Source: Bacteroidota bacterium (lineage in GTDB: Bacteria > Bacteroidota > Bacteroidia > Chitinophagales > Chitinophagaceae). From it: a DNA stretch of 7,143 nt. A program made the translations under genes and the position numbers. The stretch lies in the NCBI GenBank assembly GCA_947462495.1, contig CANHOY010000083.1:1-7143 (forward strand), given 5' to 3'. The notes beneath the pieces are model-generated. The model ran no database searches, was not told the origin of the DNA, and saw nothing but the letters and a program-made list of their open reading frames with translations. Shown here one piece after another: positions 6,242 to 7,143 of the stretch (the first letter of the stretch is position 1; each line of letters starts with the position of its first letter).

Positions 6242-7143
6242 ATGAGCTACCCTTATCAAATTAAATCCTTAGAAGCTTATCAGGAAGCTTATAAAAATAG
6301 TATCGACCATCCGAAAAAATTTTGGAGTGAAATTGCCGATCATTTTACTTGGCGTAAAAAATGGGATACTGTTTTAGAATGGAATTTTACCGAACCAAAA
6401 GTGGAATGGTTTAAAGGAGCGAAATTAAATATTACCGAAAATTGTATCGATAGGCACTTAGCAAAAAATGGCGATAAGCCGGCAATCATTTGGGAACCCA
6501 ATGACCCAACAGAACAACATCGTATTATCACCTACCAACAATTGCATTTAAATGTGTGCCAGTTTGCACAAGTACTTTATAATAATGGTGTAAAAAAAGG
6601 GGATCGAGTTTGTATTTATATGGGTATGATTCCAGAGCTCGCCATTGCAGTGTTAGCCTGTGCACGAATTGGTGCTATACATAGTGTGATATTTGGTGGC
6701 TTCTCGGCACAAAGTATTGCAGATAGATTAGAGGACGCTAAAGCCAAATTTATTATTACCTGCGATGGTGCTTATAGAGGCGCTAAAGACATTCCATTAA
6801 AATCAGTCATTGATGATGCACTGATTGGAAATACAACCATTCAGCGTGTAATTGTTTGTACTAGAACAAGAACAGCTATCTCTATGATTCAAGGACGCGA
6901 TGTTTGGTGGGAAGATGAAATTAAAAAAGTGGAATCACAAGGAATAACCAATCTTGTTGCAGAAGAAATGGATGCCGAAGATCCATTATTTATTTTATAT
7001 ACTTCGGGTTCCACTGGCAAACCAAAAGGAGTGGTTCATAGTACAGCAGGCTATATGGTGTATACGAATTATACTTTTGTCAATGTTTTTCAATATCAAC
7101 CCAGCGATCTTTTTTTCTGCACCGCGGATATTGGTTGGATTAC
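6242..7143 (+). CDS. acs: Acetyl-CoA synthetase (acetate-CoA ligase), N-terminal part, 3' end cut off
   Basis: The first 300 residues of an AMP-forming acetyl-CoA synthetase; the whole protein is usually about 630-650. It activates acetate with ATP to acetyl-AMP and then forms acetyl-CoA, feeding acetate into the TCA cycle or lipid synthesis. The N-terminal Acs domain is visible (FWSEIAD near 27; TWRKKWDTVLEWNF at 36-49; WFKGAKLNITENCIDRHL at 56-73). So are YMGMIPELAIAVLACARIGA (126-145), FGGFSAQSIADRL (151-163, nucleotide/CoA-binding region), VWWEDEI (221-227) and the adenylation P-loop YTSGSTGKPKG (253-263). The end FFCTADIGWI leads into the usual TGHSY. The start could also be the ATG at 6236 (giving MVMSYPY); I prefer 6242 because related proteins begin MSYPY. 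It is divergent from the MFS/small-protein operon. No frameshift or internal stop is present in the visible part. Confidence 0.96.
   Translation, partial: MSYPYQIKSLEAYQEAYKNSIDHPKKFWSEIADHFTWRKKWDTVLEWNFTEPKVEWFKGAKLNITENCIDRHLAKNGDKPAIIWEPNDPTEQHRIITYQQLHLNVCQFAQVLYNNGVKKGDRVCIYMGMIPELAIAVLACARIGAIHSVIFGGFSAQSIADRLEDAKAKFIITCDGAYRGAKDIPLKSVIDDALIGNTTIQRVIVCTRTRTAISMIQGRDVWWEDEIKKVESQGITNLVAEEMDAEDPLFILYTSGSTGKPKGVVHSTAGYMVYTNYTFVNVFQYQPSDLFFCTADIGWI

Noticed and set aside
6272..6292. Direct repeat GAAGCTTAT, two copies 3 bases apart, near the start of acs
   Set aside because: It lies in frame and encodes EAYQEAY, a pattern expected at the N-terminus of Acs proteins, so it is explained by coding and is not a likely regulatory repeat.
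1..7143. Mobile elements, CRISPR arrays, defence or toxin-antitoxin genes, tRNA or rRNA
   Set aside because: Every gene is a recognisable housekeeping or transport gene except the small membrane protein, gaps are short, and I found no repeat arrays, transposase motifs or cloverleaf-like sequences by reading.

Overview
The window looks like an ordinary chromosomal stretch from a member of the Bacteroidota, possibly near Chitinophagaceae. The reasons are the AT-rich genes, the lack of Shine-Dalgarno sequences before start codons (A/T-rich leaders instead), promoter-like boxes of the Bacteroidota type (TAnnTTTG), and the style of the proteins: a KorA-type 2-oxoglutarate:ferredoxin oxidoreductase alpha subunit, a short FtsB/DivIC protein, a GldA-like ABC ATPase, and an MFS transporter paired with a small membrane protein. 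I see no rRNA, tRNA, CRISPR array, insertion sequence or phage gene. No gap between genes exceeds about 90 bases.

Layout, left to right. The 3' part of korA (+ strand, cut by the left edge) ends at a strong bidirectional terminator. Facing it on the - strand is divIC/ftsB-nth, two genes overlapping by 4 bases; the terminator lies inside the last codons of nth. Upstream of this pair, on the same strand, is eno (enolase) with its own intrinsic terminator. Further upstream, still on the - strand, come an orphan ABC-type ATPase, a small two-helix membrane protein, and a metabolite:H+ symporter of the MFS with an unusual insert of about 100 residues. Across a 90-base AT-rich divergent region lies the start of acs (acetyl-CoA synthetase, + strand, cut by the right edge).

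Working together: KorA (2-oxoglutarate oxidation with ferredoxin), enolase (glycolysis/gluconeogenesis) and Acs (acetate activation) are central carbon enzymes. The symporter and small membrane protein, divergent from acs, form the most interesting neighbourhood. Their arrangement resembles the acs-yjcH-actP acetate-uptake locus of enterobacteria (ligase, small two-helix protein, permease), but with an unrelated permease family. I infer, without proof, that the symporter imports a carboxylate and that the small protein is its partner. DivIC/FtsB (division septum) and endonuclease III (base-excision repair) are housekeeping genes that are probably translationally coupled.

Two start codons differ from the longest open frames. 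For divIC and for the MFS gene the longest frame begins at TTG; I chose the ATG nine or ten codons further in. Promoter calls rest on consensus matching by eye and are tentative.
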